Of a DNA stretch of 64,000 nucleotides, positions 49,701 through 62,449 are shown in pieces. The translations under genes and the position numbers were made by a program. The stretch comes from Arenicola marina (taxonomy: Eukaryota > Annelida > Polychaeta > Arenicolidae): assembly GCA_964019135.1 (NCBI GenBank), contig OZ025256.1:2728001-2792000 (forward strand), written 5' to 3'. Every line of letters starts with the position of its first letter. The first letter of the stretch is position 1. The notes under the pieces were generated by a model. It worked only from the letters and a program-made list of their open reading frames with translations, was not told the DNA's origin and ran no database searches.

Positions 49701-51570
49701 GCAATGGGGTGAGTAGTGGTGTGGTCGGCAATGGGGTGAGTAGTGATGTGGTCGGCAATGGGGTGAGTAGTGGTGTGGTCGGCAATGGGGTGAGTAGTGG
49801 TGTGGTCGGCAATGGGGTGAGTAGTGACGTGGTCGGCAATGGGGTGAGTAGTGGTGTGGTCGGCAATGGGGTGAGTAGTGACGTGGTCGGCAATGGGGTG
49901 AGTAGTGGTGTGGTCGGCAATGGGGTGAGTAGTGACGTGGTCGGCAATGGGGTGAGTAGTGGTGTGGTCGGCAATGGGGTGAGTAGTGACGTGGTCGGCA
50001 ATGGGGTGAGTAGTGGGGTGGTCGGCAATGGGGTGAGTATTGGTGTGGTCGGCAATGGGGTGAGTAGTGACGTGGTCGGCAATGGGGTGAGTAGTGGTGT
50101 GGTCGGCAATGGGGTGAGTAGTGGGGTGGTCGGCAATGGGGTGAGTATTGGTGTGGTCGGCAATGGGGTGAGTAGTGACGTGGTCGGCAATGGGGTGAGT
50201 AGTAGTGTCGTCCGCAATGGGGTGAGTAGTGGTGGGGTCGGCAATGGGGTGAGTAGTGATGGGGTCGGCAATTGGGTGAGTAGTGGTGTGGTCGGCAATG
50301 GGGTGAGTAGTGACGTGGTCGACAATGGGGTGAGTAGTGGTGTGGTCCGCAATGGGGTGAGTAGTGGTGGGGTCGGCAATGGGGTGAGTAGTGGTGTGGT
50401 CGGCAATGGGGTGAGTAGTGGGGTGGTCGGCAATGGGGTGAGTAGTGGTGTGGTCGGCAATGGGGTGAGTAGTGACGTGATCGGCAATGGGGTGAGTAGT
50501 GGTGTGGTCGGCAATGGGGTGAGTAGTGGTGTGGTGGGCAATGGGGTGAGTAGTGGTGTGGTCGGCAATGGGGTGAGTAGTGGGGTGGTCGGCAATGGGG
50601 TGAGTAGTGGTGTGGTCGGCAATGGGGTGAGTAGTGGTGGGGTCGGCAATGGGGTGAGTAGTGGTGTGGTCGGCAATGGGGTGAGTAGTGACGTGGTCGG
50701 CAATGGGGTGAGTAGTGGTGTGGTCGGCAATGGGGTGAGTAGTGGTGTGGTCGGCAATGGGGTGAGTAGTGGTGTGGTCGGCAATGGGGTGAGTAGTGCT
50801 GTGGTCGGCAATGGGGTGAGTATTGGTGTGGTCGGCAATGGGGTGAGTAGTGGTGTGGTCGGCAATGGGGTGAGTAGTGGTGTGGTCGGCAATGGGGTGA
50901 GTAGTGATGGGGTCGGCAATGGGGTGAGTAGTGGTGTGGTCGGCAATGGGGTGAGTAGTGGTGTGGTCGGCAATGGGGTGAGTAGTGATGGGGTCGGCAA
51001 TGGGGTGAGTAGTGATGTGGTCGGCAATGGGGTGAGTAGTGGTGTGGTCGGCAATGGGGTGAGTATTGGTGTGGTCGGCAATGGGGTGAGTAGTGGTGTG
51101 GTCGGCAATGGGGTGAGTAGTGGTGTGGTCGGCAATGGGGTGAGTAGTGATGGGGTCGGCAATGGGGTGAGTAGTGGTGTGGTCGGCAATGGGGTGAGTA
51201 GTGATGGGGTCTGCAATGGGGTGAGTAGTGACGTGGTCGGCAATGGGGTGAGTAGTGGGGTGGTCGGCAATGGGGTGAGTAGTGATGGGGTCGGCAATGG
51301 GGTGAGTAGTGGTGTGGTCGGCAATGGGGTGAGTAGTGGTGGGGTCGGCAATGGGGTGAGTAGTGACGTGATCGGCAATGGGGTGAGTAGTGGTGTGGTC
51401 GGCAATGGGGTGAGTAGTGGTGTGGTCGGCAATGGGGTGAGTAGTGGTGGGGTCGGCAATGGGGTGAGTAGTGGTGTGGTCGGCAATGGGGTGAGTAGTG
51501 GTGTGGTCGGCAATGGGGTGAGTAGTGGTGTGGTCGGCAATGGGGTGAGTAGTGGTGGGGTCGGCAATGG
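43796..51570. repeat. Higher-order repeat copy A (~7.8 kb)
   Basis: The block begins with the unit order gtgtgg, gacgtgg, ggggtgg, gtgtgg, gtgtgg, ggggtgg and a gtgatcgg unit about 300 bp in. The same opening occurs at about 51571 and 59372. The unique gggtctgc variant sits near the ends of the preceding block, of A and of B, at 43435, 51210 and 59011. Within A, the gatgggatcgg plus caattgg marker occurs twice (46531 and 48961), a nested 2430-bp (90-unit) duplication. Confidence 0.85.
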
Positions 51571-54500
51571 GATGAGTAGTGGTGTGGTCGGCAATGGGGT
51601 GAGTAGTGACGTGGTCGGCAATGGGGTGAGTAGTGGGGTGGTCGGCAATGGGGTGAGTAGTGGTGTGGTCGGCAATGGGGTGAGTAGTGGTGTGGTCGGC
51701 AATGGGGTGAGTAGTGGGGTGGTCGGCAATGGGGTGAGTAGTGGTGTGGTCGGCAATGGGGTGAGTAGTGGTGTGGTCGGCAATGGGGTGAGTAGTGGGG
51801 TGGTCGGCAATGGGGTGAGTAGTGGTGTGGTCGGCAATGGGGTGAGTAGTGGTGTGGTCGGCAATGGGGTGAGTAGTGGTGTGATCGGCAATGGGGTGAG
51901 TAGTGGGGTGGTCGGCAATGGGGTGAGTATTGGTGTGGTCGGCAATGGGGTGAGTAGTGACGTGGTCGGCAATGGGGTGAGTAGTGACGTGGTCGGCAAT
52001 GGGGTGAGTATTGGTGTGGTCGGCAATGGGGTGAGTAGTGGTGTGGTCGGCAATGGGGTGAGTAGTGGGGTGGTCGGCAATGGGGTGAGTAGTGGGGTGG
52101 TCGGCAATGGGGTGAGTAGTGGTGTGGTCGGCAATGGGGTGAGTATTGGTGTGGTCGGCAATGGGGTGAGTAGTGGTATGGTCGGCAATGGGGTGAGTAG
52201 TGGGGTGGTCGGCAATGGGGTGAGTAGTGGTGTGGTCGGCAATGGGGTGAGTAGTGGGGTGGTCGGCAATGGGGTGAGTAGTGGTGTGGTCGGCAATGGG
52301 GTGAGTAGTGGTGTGGTCGGCAATGGGGTGAGTAGTGGTGTGGTCGGCAATGGGGTGAGTAGTGGGGTGGTCGGCAATGGGGTGAGTAGTGGTGTGGTCG
52401 GCAATGGGGTGAGTATTGGTGTGGTCGGCAATGGGGTGAGTAGTGGTGTGGTCGGCAATGGGGTGAGTAGTGGTGTGGTCGGCAATGGGGTGAGTAGTGG
52501 TGTGGTCGGCAATGGGGTGAGTAGTGGTGTGGTCGGCAATGGGGTGAGTATTGGTGTGGTCGGCAATGGGGTGAGTAGTGGTGTGGTCGGCAATGGGGTG
52601 AGTAGTGGTGTGGTCGGCAATGGGGTGAGTAGTGGGGTGGTCGGCAATGGGGTGAGTAGTGGTGTGGTCGGCAATGGGGTGAGTATTGGTGTGGTCGGCA
52701 ATGGGGTGAGTAGTGGTGTGGTCGGCAATGGGGTGAGTAGTGGGGTGGTCGGCAATGGGGTGAGTAGTGGTGTGGTCGGCAATGGGGTGAGTAGTGGGGT
52801 GGTCGGCAATGGGGTGAGTAGTGGTGTGGTCGGCAATGGGGTGAGTAGTGGTGTGGTCGGCAATGGGGTGAGTAGTGGGGTGGTCGGCAATGGGGTGAGT
52901 AGTGGTGTGGTCGGCAATGGGGTGAGTATTGGTGTGGTCGGCAATGGGGTGAGTAGTGGTGTGGTCGGCAATGGGGTGAGTAGTGGTGTGGTCGGCAATG
53001 GGGTGAGTAGTGGTGTGGTCGGCAATGGGGTGAGTAGTGGTGTGGTCGGCAATGGGGTGAGTATTGGTGTGGTCGGCAATGGGGTGAGTAGTGGTGTGGT
53101 CGGCAATGGGGTGAGTAGTGGTGTGGTCGGCAATGGGGTGAGTAGTGGGGTGGTCGGCAATGGGGTGAGTAGTGGTGTGGTCGGCAATGGGGTGAGTAGT
53201 GGTGTGGTCGGCAATGGGGTGAGTAGTGGTGTGGTCGGCAATGGGGTGAGTAGTGGTGTGGTCGGCAATGGGGTGAGTAGTGGGTGGTCGGCAATGGGGT
53301 GAGTAGTGGTGTGGTCGGCAATGGGGTGAGTAGTGGGGTGGTCGGCAATGGGGTGAGTAGTGGTGTGGTCGGCAATGGGGTGAGTAGTGGTGTGGTCGGC
53401 AATGGGGTGAGTAGTGGGGTGGTCGGCAATGGGGTGAGTAGTGGTGTGGTCGGCAATGGGGTGAGTAGTGGTGTGGTCGGCAATGGGGTGAGTAGTGGTG
53501 TGGTCGGCAATGGGGTGAGTAGTGGTGTGGTCGGCAATGGGGTGAGTAGTGGTGTGGTCGGCAATGGGGTGAGTAGTGGTGTGGTCGGCAATGGGGTGAG
53601 TATTGGTGTGGTCGGCAATGGGGTGAGTAGTGGTGTGGTCGGCAATGGGGTGAGTAGTGGTGTGGTCGGCAATGGGGTGAGTAGTGGGGTGGTCGGCAAT
53701 GGGGTGAGTAGTGGTGTGGTCGGCAATGGGGTGAGTAGTGGTGTGGTCGGCAATGGGGTGAGTAGTGGTGTGGTCGGCAATGGGGTGAGTAGTGGTGTGG
53801 TCGGCAATGGGGTGAGTAGTGGTGTGGTCGGCAATGGGGTGAGTAGTGGTGTGGTCGGCAATGGGGTGAGTAGTGGGTGGTCGGCAATGGGGTGAGTAGT
53901 GGTGTGGTCGGCAATGGGGTGAGTAGTGATGTGGTCGGCAATGGGGTGAGTAGTGACGTGGTCGGCAATGGGGTGAGTAGTGACGTGGTCGGCAATGGGG
54001 TGAGTAGTGGTGTGGTCGGCAATGGGGTGAGTAGTGACGTGGTCGGCAATGGGGTGAGTAGTGGTGTGGTCGGCAATGGGGTGAGTAGTGACGTGGTCGG
54101 CAATGGGGTGAGTAGTGGTGTGGTCGGCAATGGGGTGAGTAGTGACGTGGTCGGCAATGGGGTGAGTAGTGGTGTGGTCGGCAATGGGGTGAGTAGTGAT
54201 GTGGTCGGCAATGGGGTGAGTAGTGACGTGGTCGGCAATGGGGTGAGTAGTGGTGTGGTCGGCAATGGGGTGAGTAGTGGGGTGGTCGGCAATGGGGTGA
54301 GTATTGGTGTGGTCGGCAATGGGGTGAGTAGTGACGTGGTCGGCAATGGGGTGAGTAGTGGTGTGGTCCGCAATGGGGTGAGTAGTGGTGGGGTCGGCAA
54401 TGGGGTGAGTAGTGATGGGATCGGCAATTGGGTGAGTAGTGGTGTGGTCGGCAATGGGGTGAGTAGTGACGTGGTCGGCAATGGTGTTAGTAGTGGTGTG

Positions 54501-57500
54501 GTCCGCAATGGGGTGAGTAGTGGTGGGGTCGGCAATGGGGTGAGTAGTGGTGTGGTCGGCAATGGGGTGAGTAGTGGTGTGGTCGGCAATGGGGTGAGTA
54601 GTGATGTGGTCGGCAATGGGGTGAGTAGTGGTGTGGTCGGCAATGGGGTGAGTAGTGGTGTGGTCGGCAATGGGGTGAGTAGTGACGTGGTCGGCAATGG
54701 GGTGAGTAGTGGTGTGGTCGGCAATGGGGTGAGTAGTGACGTGGTCGGCAATGGGGTGAGTAGTGGTGTGGTCGGCAATGGGGTGAGTAGTGACGTGGTC
54801 GGCAATGGGGTGAGTAGTGGTGTGGTCGGCAATGGGGTGAGTAGTGACGTGGTCGGCAATGGGGTGAGTAGTGACGTGGTCGGCAATGGGGTGAGTAGTG
54901 GTGTGGTCGGCAATGGGGTGAGTAGTGACGTGGTCGGCAATGGGGTGAGTAGTGGTGTGGTCGGCAATGGGGTGAGTAGTGGGGTGGTCGGCAATGGGGT
55001 GAGTATTGGTGTGGTCGGCAATGGGGTGAGTAGTGACGTGGTCGGCAATGGGGTGAGTATTGGTGTGGTCGGCAATGGGGTGAGTAGTGACGTGGTCGGC
55101 AATGGGGTGAGTAGTGGTGTGGTCCGCAATGGGGTGAGTAGTGGTGTGGTCGGCAATGGGGTGAGTAGTGGTGTGGTCGGCAATGGGGTGAGTAGTGATG
55201 TGGTCGGCAATGGGGTGAGTAGTGGTGTGGTCGGCAATGGGGTGAGTAGTGGTGTGGTCGGCAATGGGGTGAGTAGTGACGTGGTCGGCAATGGGGTGAG
55301 TAGTGGTGTGGTCGGCAATGGGGTGAGTAGTGACGTGGTCGGCAATGGGGTGAGTAGTGGTGTGGTCGGCAATGGGGTGAGTAGTGACGTGGTCGGCAAT
55401 GGGGTGAGTAGTGGTGTGGTCGGCAATGGGGTGAGTAGTGACGTGGTCGGCAATGGGGTGAGTAGTGGGGTGGTCGGCAATGGGGTGAGTATTGGTGTGG
55501 TCGGCAATGGGGTGAGTAGTGACGTGGTCGGCAATGGGGTGAGTAGTGGTGTGGTCGGCAATGGGGTGAGTAGTGGGGTGGTCGGCAATGGGGTGAGTAT
55601 TGGTGTGGTCGGCAATGGGGTGAGTAGTGACGTGGTCGGCAATGGGGTGAGTAGTAGTGTCGTCCGCAATGGGGTGAGTAGTGGTGGGGTCGGCAATGGG
55701 GTGAGTAGTGATGGGGTCGGCAATTGGGTGAGTAGTGGTGTGGTCGGCAATGGGGTGAGTAGTGACGTGGTCGACAATGGGGTGAGTAGTGGTGTGGTCC
55801 GCAATGGGGTGAGTAGTGGTGTGGTCGGCAATGGGGTGAGTAGTGGTGTGGTCGGCAATGGGGTGAGTAGTGGTGTGGTCGGCAATGGGGTGAGTATTGG
55901 TGTGGTCGGCAATGGGGTGAGTAGTGGTGTGGTCGGCAATGGGGTGAGTAGTGGTGTGGTCGGCAATGGGGTGAGTAGTGGGGTGGTCGGCAATGGGGTG
56001 AGTAGTGGTGTGGTCGGCAATGGGGTGAGTAGTGGTGTGGTCGGCAATGGGGTGAGTAGTGGTGTGGTCGGCAATGGGGTGAGTAGTGGTGTGGTCGGCA
56101 ATGGGGTGAGTAGTGGTGTGGTCGGCAATGGGGTGAGTAGTGGTGTGGTCGGCAATGGGGTGAGTAGTGGTGTGGTCGGCAATGGGGTGAGTAGTGGGGT
56201 GGTCGGCAATGGGGTGAGTAGTGGTGTGGTCGGCAATGGGGTGAGTAGTGATGTGGTCGGCAATGGGGTGAGTAGTGACGTGGTCGGCAATGGGGTGAGT
56301 AGTGGTGTGGTCGGCAATGGGGTGAGTAGTGACGTGGTCGGCAATGGGGTGAGTAGTGGTGTGGTCGGCAATGGGGTGAGTAGTGACGTGGTCGGCAATG
56401 GGGTGAGTAGTGGTGTGGTCGGCAATGGGGTGAGTAGTGACGTGGTCGGCAATGGGGTGAGTAGTGGTGTGGTCGGCAATGGGGTGAGTAGTGACGTGGT
56501 CGGCAATGGGGTGAGTAGTGGTGTGGTCGGCAATGGGGTGAGTAGCAGCGTGGTCGGCAATGGGGTGAGTAGTGACGTGGTCGGCAATGGGGTGAGTAGT
56601 GGTGTGGTCGGCAATGGGGTGAGTAGTGATGTGGTCGGCAATGGGGTGAGTAGTGACGTGGTCGGCAATGGGGTGAGTAGTGGTGTGGTCGGCAATGGGG
56701 TGAGTAGTGGGGTGGTCGGCAATGGGGTGAGTAGTGGTGGGGTCGGCAATGGGGTGAGTAGTGATGGGATCGGCAATTGGGTGAGTAGTGGTGTGGTCGG
56801 CAATGGGGTGAGTAGTGACGTGGTCGGCAATGGTGTTAGTAGTGGTGTGGTCCGCAATGGGGTGAGTAGTGGTGGGGTCGGCAATGGGGTGAGTAGTGGT
56901 GTGGTCGGCAATGGGGTGAGTAGTGGTGTGGTCGGCAATGGGGTGAGTAGTGATGTGGTCGGCAATGGGGTGAGTAGTGGTGTGGTCGGCAATGGGGTGA
57001 GTAGTGGTGTGGTCGGCAATGGGGTGAGTAGTGACGTGGTCGGCAATGGGGTGAGTAGTGGTGTGGTCGGCAATGGGGTGAGTAGTGACGTGGTCGGCAA
57101 TGGGGTGAGTAGTGGTGTGGTCGGCAATGGGGTGAGTAGTGACGTGGTCGGCAATGGGGTGAGTAGTGGTGTGGTCGGCAATGGGGTGAGTAGTGACGTG
57201 GTCGGCAATGGGGTGAGTAGTGACGTGGTCGGCAATGGGGTGAGTAGTGGTGTGGTCGGCAATGGGGTGAGTAGTGACGTGGTCGGCAATGGGGTGAGTA
57301 GTGGTGTGGTCGGCAATGGGGTGAGTAGTGGGGTGGTCGGCAATGGGGTGAGTATTGGTGTGGTCGGCAATGGGGTGAGTAGTGACGTGGTCGGCAATGG
57401 GGTGAGTATTGGTGTGGTCGGCAATGGGGTGAGTAGTGACGTGGTCGGCAATGGGGTGAGTAGTGGTGTGGTCCGCAATGGGGTGAGTAGTGGTGTGGTC

Positions 57501-59371
57501 GGCAATGGGGTGAGTAGTGGTGTGGTCGGCAATGGGGTGAGTAGTGATGTGGTCGGCAATGGGGTGAGTAGTGGTGTGGTCGGCAATGGGGTGAGTAGTG
57601 GTGTGGTCGGCAATGGGGTGAGTAGTGACGTGGTCGGCAATGGGGTGAGTAGTGGTGTGGTCGGCAATGGGGTGAGTAGTGACGTGGTCGGCAATGGGGT
57701 GAGTAGTGGTGTGGTCGGCAATGGGGTGAGTAGTGACGTGGTCGGCAATGGGGTGAGTAGTGGTGTGGTCGGCAATGGGGTGAGTAGTGACGTGGTCGGC
57801 AATGGGGTGAGTAGTGGGGTGGTCGGCAATGGGGTGAGTATTGGTGTGGTCGGCAATGGGGTGAGTAGTGACGTGGTCGGCAATGGGGTGAGTAGTGGTG
57901 TGGTCGGCAATGGGGTGAGTAGTGGGGTGGTCGGCAATGGGGTGAGTATTGGTGTGGTCGGCAATGGGGTGAGTAGTGACGTGGTCGGCAATGGGGTGAG
58001 TAGTAGTGTCGTCCGCAATGGGGTGAGTAGTGGTGGGGTCGGCAATGGGGTGAGTAGTGATGGGGTCGGCAATTGGGTGAGTAGTGGTGTGGTCGGCAAT
58101 GGGGTGAGTAGTGACGTGGTCGACAATGGGGTGAGTAGTGGTGTGGTCCGCAATGGGGTGAGTAGTGGTGGGGTCGGCAATGGGGTGAGTAGTGGTGTGG
58201 TCGGCAATGGGGTGAGTAGTGGGGTGGTCGGCAATGGGGTGAGTAGTGGTGTGGTCGGCAATGGGGTGAGTAGTGACGTGATCGGCAATGGGGTGAGTAG
58301 TGGTGTGGTCGGCAATGGGGTGAGTAGTGGTGTGGTGGGCAATGGGGTGAGTAGTGGTGTGGTCGGCAATGGGGTGAGTAGTGGGGTGGTCGGCAATGGG
58401 GTGAGTAGTGGTGTGGTCGGCAATGGGGTGAGTAGTGGTGGGGTCGGCAATGGGGTGAGTAGTGGTGTGGTCGGCAATGGGGTGAGTAGTGACGTGGTCG
58501 GCAATGGGGTGAGTAGTGGTGTGGTCGGCAATGGGGTGAGTAGTGGTGTGGTCGGCAATGGGGTGAGTAGTGGTGTGGTCGGCAATGGGGTGAGTAGTGC
58601 TGTGGTCGGCAATGGGGTGAGTATTGGTGTGGTCGGCAATGGGGTGAGTAGTGGTGTGGTCGGCAATGGGGTGAGTAGTGGTGTGGTCGGCAATGGGGTG
58701 AGTAGTGATGGGGTCGGCAATGGGGTGAGTAGTGGTGTGGTCGGCAATGGGGTGAGTAGTGGTGTGGTCGGCAATGGGGTGAGTAGTGATGGGGTCGGCA
58801 ATGGGGTGAGTAGTGGTGTGGTCGGCAATGGGGTGAGTAGTGGTGTGGTCGGCAATGGGGTGAGTATTGGTGTGGTCGGCAATGGGGTGAGTAGTGGTGT
58901 GGTCGGCAATGGGGTGAGTAGTGGTGTGGTCGGCAATGGGGTGAGTAGTGATGGGGTCGGCAATGGGGTGAGTAGTGGTGTGGTCGGCAATGGGGTGAGT
59001 AGTGATGGGGTCTGCAATGGGGTGAGTAGTGACGTGGTCGGCAATGGGGTGAGTAGTGGGGTGGTCGGCAATGGGGTGAGTAGTGATGGGGTCGGCAATG
59101 GGGTGAGTAGTGGTGTGGTCGGCAATGGGGTGAGTAGTGGTGGGGTCGGCAATGGGGTGAGTAGTGACGTGATCGGCAATGGGGTGAGTAGTGGTGTGGT
59201 CGGCAATGGGGTGAGTAGTGGTGTGGTCGGCAATGGGGTGAGTAGTGGTGGGGTCGGCAATGGGGTGAGTAGTGGTGTGGTCGGCAATGGGGTGAGTAGT
59301 GGTGTGGTCGGCAATGGGGTGAGTAGTGGTGTGGTCGGCAATGGGGTGAGTAGTGGTGGGGTCGGCAATGG
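51571..59371. repeat. Higher-order repeat copy B (~7.8 kb)
   Basis: Second full copy, beginning with a ggatgag variant unit at 51571 that recurs at 59372 (offset 7801 bp, i.e. 289 units less two single-base deletions). The gatgggatcgg marker pair is at 54413 and 56762, 87 units apart against 90 in copy A, so three units were lost. A third partial copy starts at 59372. Confidence 0.85.
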
Positions 59372-62149
59372 GATGAGTAGTGGTGTGGTCGGCAATGGGG
59401 TGAGTAGTGACGTGGTCGGCAATGGGGTGAGTAGTGGGGTGGTCGGCAATGGGGTGAGTAGTGGTGTGGTCGGCAATGGGGTGAGTAGTGGTGTGGTCGG
59501 CAATGGGGTGAGTAGTGGGGTGGTCGGCAATGGGGTGAGTAGTGGTGTGGTCGGCAATGGGGTGAGTAGTGGTGTGGTCGGCAATGGGGTGAGTAGTGGG
59601 GTGGTCGGCAATGGGGTGAGTAGTGGTGTGGTCGGCAATGGGGTGAGTAGTGGTGTGGTCGGCAATGGGGTGAGTAGTGGTGTGATCGGCAATGGGGTGA
59701 GTAGTGGGGTGGTCGGCAATGGGGTGAGTATTGGTGTGGTCGGCAATGGGGTGAGTAGTGACGTGGTCGGCAATGGGGTGAGTAGTGACGTGGTCGGCAA
59801 TGGGGTGAGTATTGGTGTGGTCGGCAATGGGGTGAGTAGTGGTGTGGTCGGCAATGGGGTGAGTAGTGGGGTGGTCGGCAATGGGGTGAGTAGTGGGGTG
59901 GTCGGCAATGGGGTGAGTAGTGGTGTGGTCGGCAATGGGGTGAGTAGTGGTGTGGTCGGCAATGGGGTGAGTAGTGGTAGTGGTCGGCAATGGGGTGAGT
60001 AGTGGGGTGGTCGGCAATGGGGTGAGTAGTGGTGTGGTCGGCAATGGGGTGAGTAGTGGGGTGGTCGGCAATGGGGTGAGTAGTGGTGTGGTCGGCAATG
60101 GGGTGAGTAGTGGTGTGGTCGGCAATGGGGTGAGTAGTGGTGTGGTCGGCAATGGGGTGAGTAGTGGTGTGGTCGGCAATGGGGTGAGTAGTGGTGTGGT
60201 CGGCAATGGGGTGAGTAGTGGTGTGGTCGGCAATGGGGTGAGTAGTGGTGTGGTCGGCAATGGGGTGAGTAGTGGTGTGGTCGGCAATGGGGTGAGTAGT
60301 GGTGTGGTCGGCAATGGGGTGAGTAGTGGTGTGGTCGGCAATGGGGTGAGTAGTGGTGTGGTCGGCAATGGGGTGAGTAGTGGTGTGGTCGGCAATGGGG
60401 TGAGTAGTGGTGTGGTCGGCAATGGGGTGAGTAGTGGGGTGGTCGGCAATGGGGTGAGTAGTGGTGTGGTCGGCAATGGGGTGAGTAGTGGTGTGGTCGG
60501 CAATGGGGTGAGTAGTGGTGTGGTCGGCAATGGGGTGAGTAGTGGTGTGGTCGGCAATGGGGTGAGTAGTGGTGTGGTCGGCAATGGGGTGAGTAGTGGT
60601 GTGGTCGGCAATGGGGTGAGTAGTGGTGTGGTCGGCAATGGGGTGAGTAGTGGTGTGGTCGGCAATGGGGTGAGTAGTGGTGTGGTCGGCAATGGGTGAG
60701 TAGTGGTGTGGTCGGCAATGGGGTGAGTATTGGTGTGGTCGGCAATGGGGTGAGTAGTGGTGTGGTCGGCAATGGGGTGAGTAGTGGTGTGGTCGGCAAT
60801 GGGGTGAGTAGTGGTGTGGTCGGCAATGGGGTGAGTAGTGGTGTGGTCGGCAATGGGGTGAGTAGTGGTGTGGTCGGCAATGGGGTGAGTAGTGGTGTGG
60901 TCGGCAATGGGGTGAGTAGTGGTGTGGTCGGCAATGGGGTGAGTAGTGGGGTGGTCGGCAATGGGGTGAGTAGTGGTGTGGTCGGCAATGGGGTGAGTAG
61001 TGTGTGGTCGGCAATGGGGTGAGTAGTGGTGTGGTCGGCAATGGGGTGAGTAGTGGTGTGGTCGGCAATGGGGTGAGTAGTGGTGTGGTCGGCAATGGGG
61101 TGAGTAGTGGTGTGGTCGGCAATGGGGTGAGTAGTGGTGTGGTCGGCAATGGGGTGAGTAGTGGTGTGGTCGGCAATGGGGTGAGTAGTGGTGTGGTCGG
61201 CAATGGGGTGAGTAGTGATGTGGTCGGCAATGGGGTGAGTAGTGACGTGGTCGGCAATGGGGTGAGTAGTGGTGTGGTCGGCAATGGGGTGAGTAGTGAC
61301 GTGGTCGGCAATGGGGTGAGTAGTGACGTGGTCGGCAATGGGGTGAGTAGTGGTGTGGTCGGCAATGGGGTGAGTAGTGACGTGGTCGGCAATGGGGTGA
61401 GTAGTGGTGTGGTCGGCAATGGGGTGAGTAGTGGTGTGGTCGGCAATGGGGTGAGTAGTGGTGTGGTCGGCAATGGGGTGAGTAGTGGTGTGGTCGGCAA
61501 TGGGGTGAGTAGTGGTGTGGTCGGCAATGGGGTGAGTAGTGGTGTGGTCGGCAATGGGGTGAGTAGTGACGTGGTCGGCAATGGGGTGAGTAGTGGTGTG
61601 GTCGGCAATGGGGTGAGTAGTGACGTGGTCGGCAATGGGGTGAGTAGTGGTGTGGTCGGCAATGGGGTGAGTAGTGACGTGGTCGGCAATGGGGTGAGTA
61701 GTGGTGTGGTCGGCAATGGGGTGAGTAGTGACGTGGTCGGCAATGGGGTGAGTAGTGGTGTGGTCGGCAATGGGGTGAGTAGTGACGTGGTCGGCAATGG
61801 GGTGAGTAGTGGTGTGGTCGGCAATGGGGTGAGTAGTGGTGTGGTCGGCAATGGGGTGAGTAGTGACGTGGTCGGCAATGGGGTGAGTAGTGGTGTGGTC
61901 GGCAATGGGGTGAGTAGTGACGTGGTCGGCAATGGGGTGAGTAGTGGTGTGGTCGGCAATGGGGTGAGTAGTGACGTGGTCGGCAATGGGGTGAGTAGTG
62001 GTGTGGTCGGCAATGGGGTGAGTAGTGATGTGGTCGGCAATGGGGTGAGTAGTGGTGTGGTCGGCAATGGGGTGAGTAGTGGTGTGGTCGGCAATGGGGT
62101 GAGTAGTGGTGTGGTCGGCAATGGGGTGAGTAGTGATGTGGTCGGCAAT

Positions 62150-62449
62150 GGGGTTGAGTAGTGTCGTGGTCGGCAATGGGGTGAGTAGTGGTGTGGTCGG
62201 CAATGGGGTGAGTAGTGACGTGGTCGGCAATGGGGTGAGTAGTGGTGTGGTCGGCAATGGGGTGAGTAGTGACGTGTGTCGGCAATGGGGTGAGTAGTGG
62301 TGTGGTCGGCAATGGGGTGAGTAGTGGACGTGGTCGGCAATGGGGTGAGTAGTGGTGTGGTCGGCAATGGGGTGAGTAGTGACGTGGTCGGCAACTGCGG
62401 GATCGAGCTAGTGGGGTGGTCGGCAATGGGGTGAGTATTGGTGTGGTCG
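62150..62449. repeat. Degenerate array end next to the gap
   Basis: Indels cluster here (gggttgag at 62152, gacgtgtgtcgg near 62272, gtggacgtgg near 62325) and a foreign-looking insertion actgcgggatcgagcta sits at about 62394-62411. This contrasts with the clean units before it and suggests poor consensus quality or a misassembled edge. Confidence 0.6.

Larger units (their letters stand above)
40826..62449. repeat. 21.6-kb 27-bp minisatellite (~800 units)
   Basis: The unit contains gtgagtagtggtgtggtcgg followed by caatggg. Common variants replace ggtgtgg with gacgtgg, gatgtgg, ggggtgg or ggtgggg; rarer ones are tattgg, gtccgc, gtcgac and caattgg. Plus has about 14 G and 2 C per unit. It is unrelated to the 27-bp array at 11.5-19.4 kb. 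All minus frames lack stops, so a 7151-codon minus ORF spans the array even through indels; it switches among LLTPLPTTP, HPIADHTTT and HYSPHCRPH repeats at each one, which shows that frame is not maintained by selection. One-base indels occur at about 43781, 53281, 53876, 60694 and 62154. The array is cut by the gap at 62450. Confidence 0.98.

Noticed and set aside
40802..62257. A 7151-codon minus-strand ORF through the second 27-bp array
   Set aside because: All minus frames of the unit lack stops, so the ORF survives indels by switching between unrelated repeat peptides. There is no frame conservation and no ordinary protein segment.
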